Source: GCA-2731375 sp964590195
Lineage (GTDB): Bacteria; Pseudomonadota; Alphaproteobacteria; GCA-2731375
NCBI GenBank assembly: GCA_964590195.1
Contig: CAZPWJ010000020.1
Coordinates: 1-64,000 of the forward strand
DNA: 64,000 nt
Direction of reading: 5' to 3'
A program made the translations under genes and the position numbers. The notes under the pieces are model-generated. The model ran no database searches. It worked only from the letters and a program-made list of their open reading frames with translations, and was not told the DNA's origin. Shown piece after piece: positions 53,027 through 62,308 of this stretch. The first letter of the stretch is position 1; each line of letters starts with the position of its first letter.

Positions 53027-55393
53027 GTGGCATCATTCGCGACGGAATTGGAACAAAGCCTGCATCGGGCGCTGCGCAGCGCCAACGAACGCCGGCATGA
53101 ATTTGCAACCCTGGAACATCTGTTGCTGGCGTTGTGCGACGACAATGATGCACGCTCTGTATTGCGCGCCTGCAACGTGGAGATTGATCAGTTGCGGGCG
53201 CAATTGGTGGATTATCTGGACGAGGATCTGGCTTCGCTGACGGTCGAGGACGAGGAGGAGGCGAAGCCCACCGCCGGCTTCCAGCGGGTCATCCAACGCG
53301 CCGTCTATCATGTGCAATCGTCCGGCCGGGACGAGGTTACCGGGGCCAATGTTTTGGTCGCCATCTTTGCCGAACGGGAGAGCCACGCGGTCTACTTCCT
53401 GCAGGAACAGGATATGACCCGCCTGGACGCGGTCAGCTATATCTCCCACGGCGTGGCCAAAACGCCGGGTATGAGCACCGAACGCACGGTGCATGGAACG
53501 GATGAAAAGGAAGAAGACGAAAGCGGCGTGAAATCCGGCGATGAAGCCCTGGCCGCCTATTGCATCGACCTTAATGACAAGGCGCGCAGCGGTCGCATTG
53601 ATCCGGTCATCGGGCGTGAGGACGAGCTGGAACGGACGATCCAGATCCTCTGCCGGCGGCAAAAGAACAATCCCCTGCTGGTCGGCGATCCTGGCGTTGG
53701 CAAGACCGCCATCGCCGAAGGTTTGGCGCGCAGGGTTGTGCTTGGCGAAGTGCCCGAGGTGCTGCGCGAAACCACGATCTATTCCCTGGATATGGGCGCC
53801 TTGCTGGCCGGCACGCGCTATCGCGGTGATTTCGAGGAGCGTCTGAAGGCGGTTATCTCCGAGCTGGAAAATCATGACGATGCCATTCTGTTTATCGACG
53901 AGATCCATACGGTGATCGGCGCTGGCGCCACCTCTGGCGGTGCCATGGATGCCTCCAACATGTTGAAGCCGGCCTTGGCCTCGGGCACCATCCGCTGCAT
54001 GGGTTCCACCACCTACAAGGAATACCGGGGTTATATCGAGAAGGACCGGGCCCTATTGCGGCGCTTTCAAAAGATCGACGTCAATGAGCCCACGGTGGAC
54101 GATGCGGTCAAAATCCTGAAGGGCCTGAAGCCTTATTTCGAGGATTATCACAACATCCGTTACACCGGCGATGCCATCAAGGCGGCGGTGGAACTGTCCG
54201 CGAAATATATCAATGACCGTAAGCTGCCCGACAAGGCGATCGATGTGATCGACGAAGTAGGCGCGGCGCAGATGCTGTTGGCGGAGCACCGGCGCAAGAA
54301 AACCATCTCGGTCAAGGATGTCGAGAATGTGGTGGCCAAGATCGCCCGCATCCCGCCGAAAACAGTGTCCAAGGACGACCGGGCCAGCCTGGCCAATCTG
54401 GAAGGCGAGTTGAAGGACGTGGTGTTTGGCCAGGATCAGGCCATCGATGCCCTGGCCACGGCCCTGAAGATGTCCCGCGCTGGCCTGCGGGAGCCTGAAA
54501 AGCCCATCGGCAGCTATCTGTTCTCGGGCCCAACCGGTGTCGGCAAGACCGAGGTGGCGCGGCAACTGGCCAAGATCATGGGCATGGAAATGGTCCGCTT
54601 CGATATGTCGGAATACATGGAACGGCACACGGTCAGCCGCCTTATCGGCGCGCCGCCCGGATATGTCGGTTTCGACCAGGGCGGCATGTTGACCGATGCG
54701 ATTGATCAGAATCCGCACGCGGTGCTGCTGCTGGACGAGATCGAGAAGGCCCATCCGGATCTGTTCAACATTCTGTTGCAGATCATGGACTACGGCAAAC
54801 TAACCGATCACAACGGCAAGCATATTGATTTCCGCAACGTGGTGCTGATCATGACCACCAACGCGGGCGCCTCGGAAATGTCGAAAATGGCGATCGGCTT
54901 TGGCCGGGAAAATCGCGTCGGCGCCGACGAGGAGGCTATCGACCGCCTGTTCACGCCGGAATTCCGCAACCGTCTGGATGCGACCATCAGCTTCTCGGCC
55001 CTGCCGCCGGAGGTGATTTCCAAGGTGGTGGACAAGTTCATTGGCGAGCTTGAGGATCAATTGAGCGAGCGCAAGGTCGCCATCAACTTGAGCACGGCGG
55101 CCCGCGACTGGCTGGCGGACAAGGGTTATGACCAGCTTTACGGCGCCCGTCCTCTGGGCCGGATTATCCAGGAGAAGGTGAAGAAGCCATTGGCGGATGA
55201 ATTATTGTTCGGCAAGCTGGCCAAGGGCGGCCAAGTGGTAATCGACGTTGCCGATGGTGAGTTGAGCTTTGAATTCCAGGCCAAGGAGAAACGGGTGCCG
55301 CGCAACAAGGGCGGCAGCGGCAAAAAAGGTGATGATGGTCCCGCCGATCCGGAGGCACCAAACGGTGACAAGATTCCTGAATTGGTTACCTAA
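53027..55393 (+). CDS. clpA: ATP-dependent Clp protease ATP-binding subunit ClpA
   Basis: ClpA unfolds substrates and feeds them to ClpP. The 788-residue protein has a Clp-N domain (two repeats, about residues 1-145), a first AAA+ module with Walker A GDPGVGKTA near residue 219, and a second with Walker A GPTGVGKTE near residue 501 and the arginine-finger region. A C-terminal extension of about 35 charged residues (KEKRVPRNKGGSGKKGDDGP) is unusual. The start is GTG 53027, six nt after GGAAAGGAGG. The SD lies within an inverted-repeat arm. Confidence 0.96.
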   Translation: MASFATELEQSLHRALRSANERRHEFATLEHLLLALCDDNDARSVLRACNVEIDQLRAQLVDYLDEDLASLTVEDEEEAKPTAGFQRVIQRAVYHVQSSGRDEVTGANVLVAIFAERESHAVYFLQEQDMTRLDAVSYISHGVAKTPGMSTERTVHGTDEKEEDESGVKSGDEALAAYCIDLNDKARSGRIDPVIGREDELERTIQILCRRQKNNPLLVGDPGVGKTAIAEGLARRVVLGEVPEVLRETTIYSLDMGALLAGTRYRGDFEERLKAVISELENHDDAILFIDEIHTVIGAGATSGGAMDASNMLKPALASGTIRCMGSTTYKEYRGYIEKDRALLRRFQKIDVNEPTVDDAVKILKGLKPYFEDYHNIRYTGDAIKAAVELSAKYINDRKLPDKAIDVIDEVGAAQMLLAEHRRKKTISVKDVENVVAKIARIPPKTVSKDDRASLANLEGELKDVVFGQDQAIDALATALKMSRAGLREPEKPIGSYLFSGPTGVGKTEVARQLAKIMGMEMVRFDMSEYMERHTVSRLIGAPPGYVGFDQGGMLTDAIDQNPHAVLLLDEIEKAHPDLFNILLQIMDYGKLTDHNGKHIDFRNVVLIMTTNAGASEMSKMAIGFGRENRVGADEEAIDRLFTPEFRNRLDATISFSALPPEVISKVVDKFIGELEDQLSERKVAINLSTAARDWLADKGYDQLYGARPLGRIIQEKVKKPLADELLFGKLAKGGQVVIDVADGELSFEFQAKEKRVPRNKGGSGKKGDDGPADPEAPNGDKIPELVT

Positions 55394-55435
55394 CGGCTAG
55401 TCCAGAAACCCACTTATACCGTAGTGAGGGCTATC

Positions 55436-55765
55436 ATGCCTGAGGCGCCGCGATATCTGCTAATTGTCAATGCCGAGATCGAGCCGTCGGTCGAGGCCGC
55501 CTGGAACAAATGGTATGACGAGGAACATCTGCCCGATGCCCTGGCCTGCCCCGGTGTATTGTCCGGCAACAGATATGTTTCGGTGGGCGATGCCAGCCTG
55601 ACCAGGGACGGCGGCAAATCCACCTCGTCCGCCAGATCCTACATGGCGATCTATGAGCTTAGCGGACCGGAGGCGCTGCAAACGCCGGAGTTTATCGAGA
55701 TGCGCGGCTGGTATCAGTTCACTGACAAGATCACTGCCCGCACCCAGGTTTTCGAGAAACGCTAA
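55436..55765 (+). CDS. small EthD/dimeric alpha-beta-barrel-like protein
   Basis: The 109-residue protein has the pattern WNKWYDEEHLPDALACPGVL, resembling EthD and related dimeric ferredoxin-like proteins. MPEAPRYLLIVNAEI is the first strand. The ATG at 55436 follows GTGAGGGC. Its end overlaps the convergent dioxygenase gene by 4 nt. Function unknown. Confidence 0.65.
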   Translation: MPEAPRYLLIVNAEIEPSVEAAWNKWYDEEHLPDALACPGVLSGNRYVSVGDASLTRDGGKSTSSARSYMAIYELSGPEALQTPEFIEMRGWYQFTDKITARTQVFEKR

Positions 55766-56679
55766 CCGCCCGCGTCGTCTCCACCGGCCGAAGCCCCGGC
55801 GGATTTCTGCCCTATCACGGTAAAGAACGAGGCTGATTTGGGCTGTTGCGGCAATTCCACCTGCAACGGGATCATGCGGGCCGTACGGCTTTCACGGCCG
55901 CGCACGATGGTGCCCTCCAATGTGGACGGCATGGGATTGCGCGCGATGGGCACCGCATCCGCCGCGCTGTAAACGCAGATATAAATTCCACGGCGGCGAT
56001 CAGCCGATAGGTTGGCTTCGCTGCCATGCTGCAGGCGGGTATGCATCAGGCAGACCGCGCCAGCCTTGCCCTCGATGGGAACCTGACGGGCGATATAATC
56101 CTGCTCCAGCGCCGGGGCGACCATGCCCGTGAAAGTACCCTCCTGGAACAAACTGTCGATGGTGCCCCTATGGGTGCCGGGCACCACCATCAGACAGCCG
56201 TTTTCCTCGTCCACATCGTCCAACAACAACAATGCCGTGATAACGTCGTCATTGGTGTGGGGCGTGTAGGGAAAGTCCTGGTGATAACGCACCACCATCT
56301 TGCTGCCCGGCAGTTTCGAATTGATCTTGCAATGGTGATATTTCACGTCCGGGCCGATCAGATCGGCGACCATATCCACCATGGGCGCATCGGTCATGAC
56401 GGCATGGAAATCCTTGGAAATTTCGCAGGGGTTATTGATCCGCCGCAAGGCCGGCCTTTCGGCGGAATGTTCTTCCCCCATGTCAAAGCGTGGCCGGCCA
56501 TCGACCGTGGGCGGGCCATAAGGTTCCTTGTGGCCGCGGCTTTCCTCGCCCCAGTCGTCCATTTGGCGGCGAAGTTTGGAAAGGGTGCCTTCATCAACCG
56601 CACCATCCATTACCAGATAACCGTCGCGCCAGAACCGTTCCTGTTGCGCCTGGGTTAGAATTCTGCCTGCGTCCGTCAT
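55762..56679 (-). CDS. phytanoyl-CoA dioxygenase (PhyH) family protein
   Basis: The 305-residue protein is a Fe(II)/2-oxoglutarate-dependent oxygenase of the PhyH type. YHQDFPYTPHTND provides the His-x-Asp iron ligands near residue 157, VVPGTHRGTIDSLF is the conserved middle, and MHTRLQHGSEANLS supplies the distal His and the downstream oxoglutarate-binding region. The start at ATG 56679 is preferred over two upstream in-frame ATGs because family similarity begins there. It is divergent from an SDR gene. The substrate is unknown. Confidence 0.85.
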   Translation of the reverse strand: MTDAGRILTQAQQERFWRDGYLVMDGAVDEGTLSKLRRQMDDWGEESRGHKEPYGPPTVDGRPRFDMGEEHSAERPALRRINNPCEISKDFHAVMTDAPMVDMVADLIGPDVKYHHCKINSKLPGSKMVVRYHQDFPYTPHTNDDVITALLLLDDVDEENGCLMVVPGTHRGTIDSLFQEGTFTGMVAPALEQDYIARQVPIEGKAGAVCLMHTRLQHGSEANLSADRRRGIYICVYSAADAVPIARNPMPSTLEGTIVRGRESRTARMIPLQVELPQQPKSASFFTVIGQKSAGASAGGDDAGG

Positions 56680-56786
56680 CTTGCTGGGTCCCCATTTCAT
56701 GCCTGAATGTTTATCCCTGAAGTCACGGCTTGCGTCCAGCCGGGATTCGGAACACAAATAAACGGCAGCAATCGTAGAGGTTTTCC

Positions 56787-57581
56787 ATGCGCCTGAAAGA
56801 CAAAGTCGCGATCATCACCGGTGCCGGCCAAAGCGAAGCCAATGGTATGGGGAACGGCCGGGCGACCGCGCTGACCTTTGCCCGCGAGGGCGCGAAACTG
56901 ATGCTGGCCAACCGCTCCAGTCCCTCATTGGACGAGACCGCGCGGCAGGTTCGCGCCGAGGGTTTCGCGGTCGAAAGCATGCTGGCCAATATCACGGACG
57001 AGGATGATTGCCGCCGGCTGATGGCCGCGACCGTAGAGGCCTTTGGCCGGATCGATATCTTACATAACAATGTTGGCGCCGGCACGGTGGAGGGGGATAC
57101 CGCCGATATCGACCTAGCGACTTGGCAACAATGTCTGGATATGAACCTGACCGGGCCGATGCTGTTGTCGAAACACGTCCTGCCCATCATGCGGGCGCAA
57201 AAAGCGGGCTGCATCACCCATACCAGCTCCGTCGCGTCCCTGGCCTCGCTGCCCCTGATCGCCTATAAGGCGGCGAAATCCGCCCTGAACGAGTTCTGCC
57301 GCTGGCTGGCGTTCGAGAACGGCCCCCATAATATCCGCTGCAATGTTCTGATGCTGGGCTTGATGGATACACCGACGGCGATCGAGATGTATCACCAGAA
57401 CAGCGGCCTGCCGCACGACGAGATTCGCCGCCAACGCGCCGAACTGCCCCGCATGGGGCGTATGGGCGATGCCTGGGATGCCGCCAACGGGGCGCTGTTC
57501 TTGGCCTCCGATGCGGCGGCCTATATCACCGGCGCGGTCATTCCCGTGGATGGCGGCCTAACCACGAGGGTTGGCTCATGA
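56787..57581 (+). CDS. short-chain dehydrogenase/reductase
   Basis: The 264-residue protein has the cofactor motif TGAGQSEANGMGNGRA near the N-terminus, LHNNVGAG, the catalytic Ser in THTSSVASLA, and the Tyr-x-x-x-Lys in AYKAAKSALNEF. The C-terminal ITGAVIPVDGGLTTR is typical. It overlaps slyX by 4 nt. The substrate is unknown. Confidence 0.87.
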   Translation: MRLKDKVAIITGAGQSEANGMGNGRATALTFAREGAKLMLANRSSPSLDETARQVRAEGFAVESMLANITDEDDCRRLMAATVEAFGRIDILHNNVGAGTVEGDTADIDLATWQQCLDMNLTGPMLLSKHVLPIMRAQKAGCITHTSSVASLASLPLIAYKAAKSALNEFCRWLAFENGPHNIRCNVLMLGLMDTPTAIEMYHQNSGLPHDEIRRQRAELPRMGRMGDAWDAANGALFLASDAAAYITGAVIPVDGGLTTRVGS

Positions 57582-57799
57582 ACGAAATTGATGAACTGCG
57601 GCAGCGCCTGATGGCGCTGGAAAGCCACAGCGCCCACCAAGACGGCACCATCGAGGACCTGTCCGAGATGGTGAGCCAGCAATGGACCGAGATCGAAGCC
57701 TTGCGCCGATCCCTGGCCGAACTGCGCGCCCGTCTGGGCCGCGTCGAGGACGATGTGGCGCCCGCCGCCCCCGATGACCAGCCGCCGCCGCACTATTGA
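57578..57799 (+). CDS. slyX: SlyX family protein
   Basis: The 73-residue protein is a short coiled coil: NEIDELRQRLMALESHSAHQ then IEDLSEMVSQQWTEIEALRR, ending with PDDQPPPHY, the SlyX-typical PPHY end. It overlaps the SDR stop by 4 nt. The function of the family is unknown. Confidence 0.87.
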   Translation: MNEIDELRQRLMALESHSAHQDGTIEDLSEMVSQQWTEIEALRRSLAELRARLGRVEDDVAPAAPDDQPPPHY

Positions 57800-57900
57800 T
57801 ATTCAAGAAGTGGGACCCCATCCCCGGCTTGAGCCAAATCAAGACGCCCCTCCATTAATCCAGGCTAAGGTCTGTACGGTAATATGGAGGAATATGCGTC

Positions 57901-59070
57901 ATGTACACCGTGCACATGGACCACACCGGCCGCCTGGCCAGGATGCAGGCCGCCGTGGCCGAGGCCGGACTGGATGTGCTGGTCGGCACCCGGTTGAAAT
58001 CCGTCACCCATGCCTGCGGCGCATTCTGCCCCTGGCGCAGCACGGTGATTATTCCAGCCACGGGCAAGGGCGAGATTACTCTGATTTGCCCCTCCATGGA
58101 CGTAAACCGCCTCAAGGAAGAGGGCTGGCTGCGCCGGGTGGTCGGTTATTCCCGGCAATCCATGATGGCGGCGGCGGCGGCGCAAGTGGCCGAGCTGGGC
58201 CTGGCCAAGGGCAATGTGGGGATCGAGGACGGTGCCTCGGTCTATCTGCCCGAGGGCTTTATCACCCGTGGTGAATATAACGACCTGGCCGCCCAGCTGC
58301 CCGATGCGGAACTGATCGACGGCCACCGGATCATCGATAGTCTGGCCATGATCAAGGAGGACGCGGAGGTGCATCTGATGCGCCAGGCCGCGGCCATCGT
58401 CGATCGTGGCCAGGAAGCCGTGGCCGAGGCCCTGCGCCCCGGCATGAGCGAAAAACAGATCGCCGGCGTGGCGGAACAGGCCATGCGGGAAGCGGGCAGC
58501 GAGTTCGCCTGGACCTTTACCGGCGGCCAGGAGATTGCCTCGGGCCACCGCACCTGGACCGGCGCCTGCACGCCCGCGACGGACAAGATCGTGCAGCGCG
58601 GCGAATTCGTCTTGCTGGACCTGCATGGCATGTATGGTCTGATGCTCGGCGATGTGGCCCATAACGCGGTGCTGGGCCAGCCATCAGCGGAACAGGCCCG
58701 GGTGATCGAAGGCTTCACCGCCACCTGCCACAAGGTGGTGGAGAATATGCAGCCGGGCCGCACCTTGGGGGAGGCGGCGCGGGCCACCCGCGAATTTGTC
58801 GAGGAACAGGGCTGGACCGAATTCATCCGCGGCTTTGGCCACGGAATTGGTCATTTTGGCGACGAGTGGTACCCGACCCTGACCGATGCAGAGATTGATG
58901 GCGTTTCCGAACCGAATTTCGTGCTGCAGCCGAATTACATGCAGGAAATCGCGGTCACGGCCAACCTGCCCGGCGTCGGCGGCCTGCGCATGGAGCGCCC
59001 CCTGGTGATCACCGAGACCGGCAATGAGGTGCTGTCAAAGACCCCGTTCGAGCCTTACATCATCGACTAA
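57901..59070 (+). CDS. M24 family metallopeptidase (Xaa-Pro/creatinase-like)
   Basis: The 389-residue protein has a creatinase-like N-terminal domain and a pita-bread C-terminal domain. FVLLDLHGMYGLMLGD provides aspartate ligands, GFGHGIGHFGDEWYPT the His, and VITETGNEVLSKTPFEPYI the terminal Glu. GGAGG lies 10 nt upstream of the ATG. Xaa-Pro dipeptidase, ectoine hydrolase and creatinase are all possible within this fold. It is followed after 26 nt by an SDR. Confidence 0.85.
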   Translation: MYTVHMDHTGRLARMQAAVAEAGLDVLVGTRLKSVTHACGAFCPWRSTVIIPATGKGEITLICPSMDVNRLKEEGWLRRVVGYSRQSMMAAAAAQVAELGLAKGNVGIEDGASVYLPEGFITRGEYNDLAAQLPDAELIDGHRIIDSLAMIKEDAEVHLMRQAAAIVDRGQEAVAEALRPGMSEKQIAGVAEQAMREAGSEFAWTFTGGQEIASGHRTWTGACTPATDKIVQRGEFVLLDLHGMYGLMLGDVAHNAVLGQPSAEQARVIEGFTATCHKVVENMQPGRTLGEAARATREFVEEQGWTEFIRGFGHGIGHFGDEWYPTLTDAEIDGVSEPNFVLQPNYMQEIAVTANLPGVGGLRMERPLVITETGNEVLSKTPFEPYIID

Positions 59071-59096
59071 GAAGCTGAATAGATAGGTGAATTAAA

Positions 59097-59861
59097 ATGC
59101 AGTTAACTGGACAAATCGCGGTCGTCACGGGCGGCGCTTCGGGCTTGGGCGAGGGCGTGGTGCGGGAATTCATCGCTGCCGGCGCGAAGGTCGCCATTTT
59201 CGATTTGCAGGAAGAACTTGGCAACAAGCTGGCGGCCGAAACCGGCGCCATATTCTGCCAATGCGATGTGGCCTCGGAAGAACAGATCGCGGGCGCCCTG
59301 GAACGGACCAAGGCGGAATTGGGCGTGCCGCGCATTCTGGTCAACTGCGCCGGTATCGCCATCGCGGTCAAGACCACCAGCCGGGGCAAGGCCCATCCCC
59401 TGGATCAGTGGGAGCGGATCATCCGGGTCAACCTGATCGGGACCTTCAATTGCATCCGCCTGGCCGCCACCGACATGGTGGATCTGGAACCCCTGGCGGA
59501 CGGCGAACGCGGCGTGATCATCAACACCGCCTCCGCCGCCGCCTATGATGGCCAGATCGGGCAGTCGGCCTATTCCGCTTCCAAGGGCGGCGTGGTCGGC
59601 ATGACCCTGCCCATTGCCCGCGACCTGTCGGACAAAGGGGTCCGTGTCTGCACCATCGCGCCGGGCCTGTTCAAGACGCCGTTGCTGATGGCTACCCTGT
59701 CGCCGGAGGCCAAGGCCTCGCTGGAGAACATGGTGCCGTTTCCCAAGAAACTGGGCGATGCCTCGGAATTCGCTCAACTCAGCCGTCAGATTGTCGAGAA
59801 CGTGATGCTGAACGGCGAAACAATCCGCCTCGACGGCGCCATCCGCATGGCACCACGTTAG
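59097..59861 (+). CDS. short-chain dehydrogenase/reductase, 17beta-HSD10/FabG type
   Basis: The 254-residue protein has TGGASGLGEGVVREFI, NCAGIAIAVKT and the Tyr/Lys pair in YSASKGGVVGMTL, together with LPIARDLSDKGVRVCTIAPG. The pattern is close to 3-hydroxyacyl-CoA dehydrogenase type II. It may serve beta-oxidation of acyl-CoAs. The start ATG follows TAGGTGAA. A 125-nt gap separates it from the next gene. Confidence 0.87.
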   Translation: MQLTGQIAVVTGGASGLGEGVVREFIAAGAKVAIFDLQEELGNKLAAETGAIFCQCDVASEEQIAGALERTKAELGVPRILVNCAGIAIAVKTTSRGKAHPLDQWERIIRVNLIGTFNCIRLAATDMVDLEPLADGERGVIINTASAAAYDGQIGQSAYSASKGGVVGMTLPIARDLSDKGVRVCTIAPGLFKTPLLMATLSPEAKASLENMVPFPKKLGDASEFAQLSRQIVENVMLNGETIRLDGAIRMAPR

Positions 59862-59986
59862 CCCGGAAACGTTCTGGAATAATTCTAGATTAATTGGACA
59901 GACACACACGGAATAGGTCAGGATAGCCGTTCGTACAGAGTGACGTTGCGTAATCAGGAAAAGCTCAAACATTCTTGGAGGCGGCA

Positions 59987-60286
59987 ATGCATGCATCTGT
60001 AATCGAATACACCCTGAAACCCGGCACGAAGGACGAGGCCAACGCCTTGACCGGACAGTTGATCGAGGAACTTGCCAGTCAGGTTGAAGGCCTGCGCGGC
60101 TTCTTCAATATTGACCGTGGCGGCGACAAGGGCCTGGCCATCGCCATCTACGAAAGCGAGGCGGACTGGACGGCCGCCGCCCCTGTGGCGGAAGAGGTTC
60201 TGGGCCAACTGGGGCCATATATGGCCGCGATGCCGGAACGCGCGGGCTGTAACATTCTCTATGGCAAGCGGTTCGCGACGGACTGA
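59987..60286 (+). CDS. small dimeric alpha-beta-barrel protein (ABM-like)
   Basis: The 99-residue protein begins MHASVIEYTLKPGTKDEANA and includes GLRGFFNIDRGGDKGLAIAI, resembling antibiotic-biosynthesis-monooxygenase-like folds. The ATG at 59987 follows GGAGGCGGCA, an excellent ribosome site. Function is not known. It is convergent with an EthD gene across a terminator hairpin. Confidence 0.65.
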   Translation: MHASVIEYTLKPGTKDEANALTGQLIEELASQVEGLRGFFNIDRGGDKGLAIAIYESEADWTAAAPVAEEVLGQLGPYMAAMPERAGCNILYGKRFATD

Positions 60287-60294
60287 TAAGCGGC

Positions 60295-60328
60295 AAAATC
60301 CCGCGGGTGGCTCGCCGCCTGCGGGATT
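60295..60328 (-). terminator. stem-loop terminator in a convergent gap
   Basis: AATCCCGC at 60297-60304 pairs exactly with GCGGGATT at 60321-60328, with further GC pairing inside. On the minus strand the stem is followed by TTTT, fitting termination of the EthD gene; it may also act on the plus strand. Confidence 0.7.
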
Positions 60329-60336
60329 GACCGGCT

Positions 60337-60999
60337 CTATACGATGAAATGTTCCTTGGTGATGATGAAGTGCATATCGTCGATAAAGTTGGGCACGTCA
60401 TCGACATTGTTCTGATAGGCCTCGTATTTCAGTGACTCGCGCATGGCATCGACGGATGCGAACCAGGTCACAGCGCAACCGTCCCAGGCCGGTTGTTTGC
60501 CGTCGCGGTAAGCGCCAAGCAACAGGTGGCTTTGGATATAGTGCGGCATGACCGGAATTTCGGCCGCGATGGGGCCATGCACATCGCGCCAATAGCGTTG
60601 AAATTCGCCAACCTCCATACCCTGTTTGCGCTTGATGAACTCAACCATCTTGACCGGGTCTTCCGGGATCGGCTCCGCCTTGATGACATGCTCTTCGGTC
60701 AATAACAGGGCCATGGTGGTGCGGTCGATGAAGTTCTCCTCGTCCGCCTGTACGGCATCATAGGCCGGGCCCGCCGACATCTCCCGCAGGGCGTCGACGC
60801 TATCGACCCAGATCTCGGCTATGCCGTCATAGATCAGATCGCCCTTGCGATAGCCGCCCAGCAGGGCATGGGATTGCACATAGCGTTTGATGTTGGGCAG
60901 CCGGGTGACGATTTCCGCATGGGGGCCGCGCCAGTATTCCTGAAACGCCTCGACCTCCATGCCCGGCTTGCGCCTGATACAGGTAATGGCCTTGATCAT
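60337..60999 (-). CDS. EthD-domain protein with two tandem copies
   Basis: The 220-residue protein contains two related halves: AITCIRRKPGMEVEAFQEYW with HALLGGYRKGDLIYDGIAEI, then EFIKRKQGMEVGEFQRYWRD with HLLLGAYRDGKQPAWDGCAV. Each is a ferredoxin-like EthD unit, so the gene encodes a covalent dimer. EthD-type proteins aid breakdown of ethers or aromatics, and related enzymes are methylmuconolactone isomerases. The gene lies in a leftward run methyltransferase-DapA-cupin-EthD. Confidence 0.82.
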   Translation of the reverse strand: MIKAITCIRRKPGMEVEAFQEYWRGPHAEIVTRLPNIKRYVQSHALLGGYRKGDLIYDGIAEIWVDSVDALREMSAGPAYDAVQADEENFIDRTTMALLLTEEHVIKAEPIPEDPVKMVEFIKRKQGMEVGEFQRYWRDVHGPIAAEIPVMPHYIQSHLLLGAYRDGKQPAWDGCAVTWFASVDAMRESLKYEAYQNNVDDVPNFIDDMHFIITKEHFIV

Positions 61000-61044
61000 G
61001 GGAGACTCCTACTTGTTGCCTCAATTTCGCCGGGCGCCGAAACG

Positions 61045-61395
61045 TCATTCGATCGGCACGAAGATGCAGTGGCGTAGCTGGCCGTCGATGGCTTTCGAGA
61101 GATGGCCCTTGCCGCTGATGTCCTCGACCAAGACCACCTCGCCGGCGCCGATGACGCGGGCTTCGCCGTCGGAGGCGGTGATCTGTACGCCGGCATCCAG
61201 GTTGATGATGTATTGCCGGCGCGGCGCGCTATGCCAGTCCAACTCGTACGTGGGCGGCACCTGGCGGAAAATGATGCCCGTGGCGGGTAGGCGGTCGGAC
61301 AGTTTGCCGCCAGGTCCTTCAGAGGTCCATTCCACTTCGATATCGCGAAAGTGGGATTGGCCGTCTTCGTCTTCGTACAGATTGTGAATACGCAT
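61045..61395 (-). CDS. cupin-like protein
   Basis: The 116-residue protein has a cupin-like course: FRQVPPTYELDWHSAPRRQY, YIINLDAGVQITASDGEA and GAGEVVLVEDISGKGHLSKA. Only part of the His set is present, so metal binding is uncertain. It is 45 nt upstream of the EthD gene and 23 nt behind the DapA-like gene. Function unknown. Confidence 0.7.
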   Translation of the reverse strand: MRIHNLYEDEDGQSHFRDIEVEWTSEGPGGKLSDRLPATGIIFRQVPPTYELDWHSAPRRQYIINLDAGVQITASDGEARVIGAGEVVLVEDISGKGHLSKAIDGQLRHCIFVPIE

Positions 61396-61418
61396 GTGCT
61401 CGTTTCCTCTCGTGTGAA

Positions 61419-62306
61419 TTAGAAGTTGCCCAGATCCTTGGACCAGCGGTTCATAACTTCCAGCCCGAACGGACTTGGCTGCAAGGCTGGCACTCGGTCG
61501 TGCACGTCGCCCATGCCCAGCCGGCGGGCGGTCAGGCGTTTGCCGTAGCAGAGCAGATGATCGATCGAACCCATCAGGAACGACAACAGGGGCAATATCT
61601 CGGTAAAGGCGCGATCGGCTGCCGCCTCGTTGCCGGCGGCGAAGTCGTTGAAGATCGCCACCTGGCGGTCGCAGGCATCGACGCCGGGGATCATGCCGTG
61701 ACAGCCCGCGCGCAGGCTGTCGACCAGTTCCATGCCGTTGCGGCCATTAAACAGGGTAAAGGCGCCGCCGGTGTCTTTGCGCAAGGCGTCGATATATGTG
61801 GCCGGGCCTTCGGCTTTCAGGATCGAGACATTGGGGTGCCGTTCGTTCAGTTTGGCAAACCCGGCGTTGGATACGCCGATGCCGATATATTCAGGGGCAT
61901 TCTGGATGCCCACGGGCAGGGGCGCGCCATCGGCCACGGCGCCGTAAAATTCGATCAAACCGGCCTCGGTCGCGCCGCGCACGGGCGGCGGCTGCAACAC
62001 CACCCAGGCCGCGCCCAGATCGGCGGCCAACCTGGCCATGGCGGTCTGGCCGGCGATATTGCTTTCGGCGATGGTGACCGAAAGGGGCACTTGGCCGTCT
62101 ATGTCTTCGGCCACCCATTCCATCAAGCTGCGCCGTTCCGCCGTGGATAGCTTGTTGGTTTCCGTGGCCAGGCCGCCGACGGCGACGCCGTGTACGCCCT
62201 GAGCCAGGGTTGCCTTGACCTGGGCCCGCATGGCGCCCCGGTCCAAATCGCCCTTGCTGTCGAAAAAAGCATACAGCATGGGATAAATGCCGCTGAAATC
62301 ACTCAT
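61419..62306 (-). CDS. dihydrodipicolinate synthase (DapA) family aldolase
   Basis: The 295-residue protein begins MSDFSGIYPMLYAFFDSKGD and contains HGVAVGGLATETNKLSTAER, the DapA-family substrate loop. The expected Schiff-base lysine lies in SILKAEGPATYIDAL, about residue 165. It is probably a class I aldolase acting on keto acids rather than the lysine-pathway enzyme, given its catabolic neighbours. The ATG at 62306 begins two nt after the methyltransferase stop. Confidence 0.83.
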   Translation of the reverse strand: MSDFSGIYPMLYAFFDSKGDLDRGAMRAQVKATLAQGVHGVAVGGLATETNKLSTAERRSLMEWVAEDIDGQVPLSVTIAESNIAGQTAMARLAADLGAAWVVLQPPPVRGATEAGLIEFYGAVADGAPLPVGIQNAPEYIGIGVSNAGFAKLNERHPNVSILKAEGPATYIDALRKDTGGAFTLFNGRNGMELVDSLRAGCHGMIPGVDACDRQVAIFNDFAAGNEAAADRAFTEILPLLSFLMGSIDHLLCYGKRLTARRLGMGDVHDRVPALQPSPFGLEVMNRWSKDLGNF

Positions 62307-62308
62307 GT

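Noticed and set aside
55762..55765. Four-base convergent overlap of the EthD-like and PhyH genes as a regulatory feature
   Set aside because: Short tail-to-tail overlaps are common in compact genomes, and nothing suggests antisense control.
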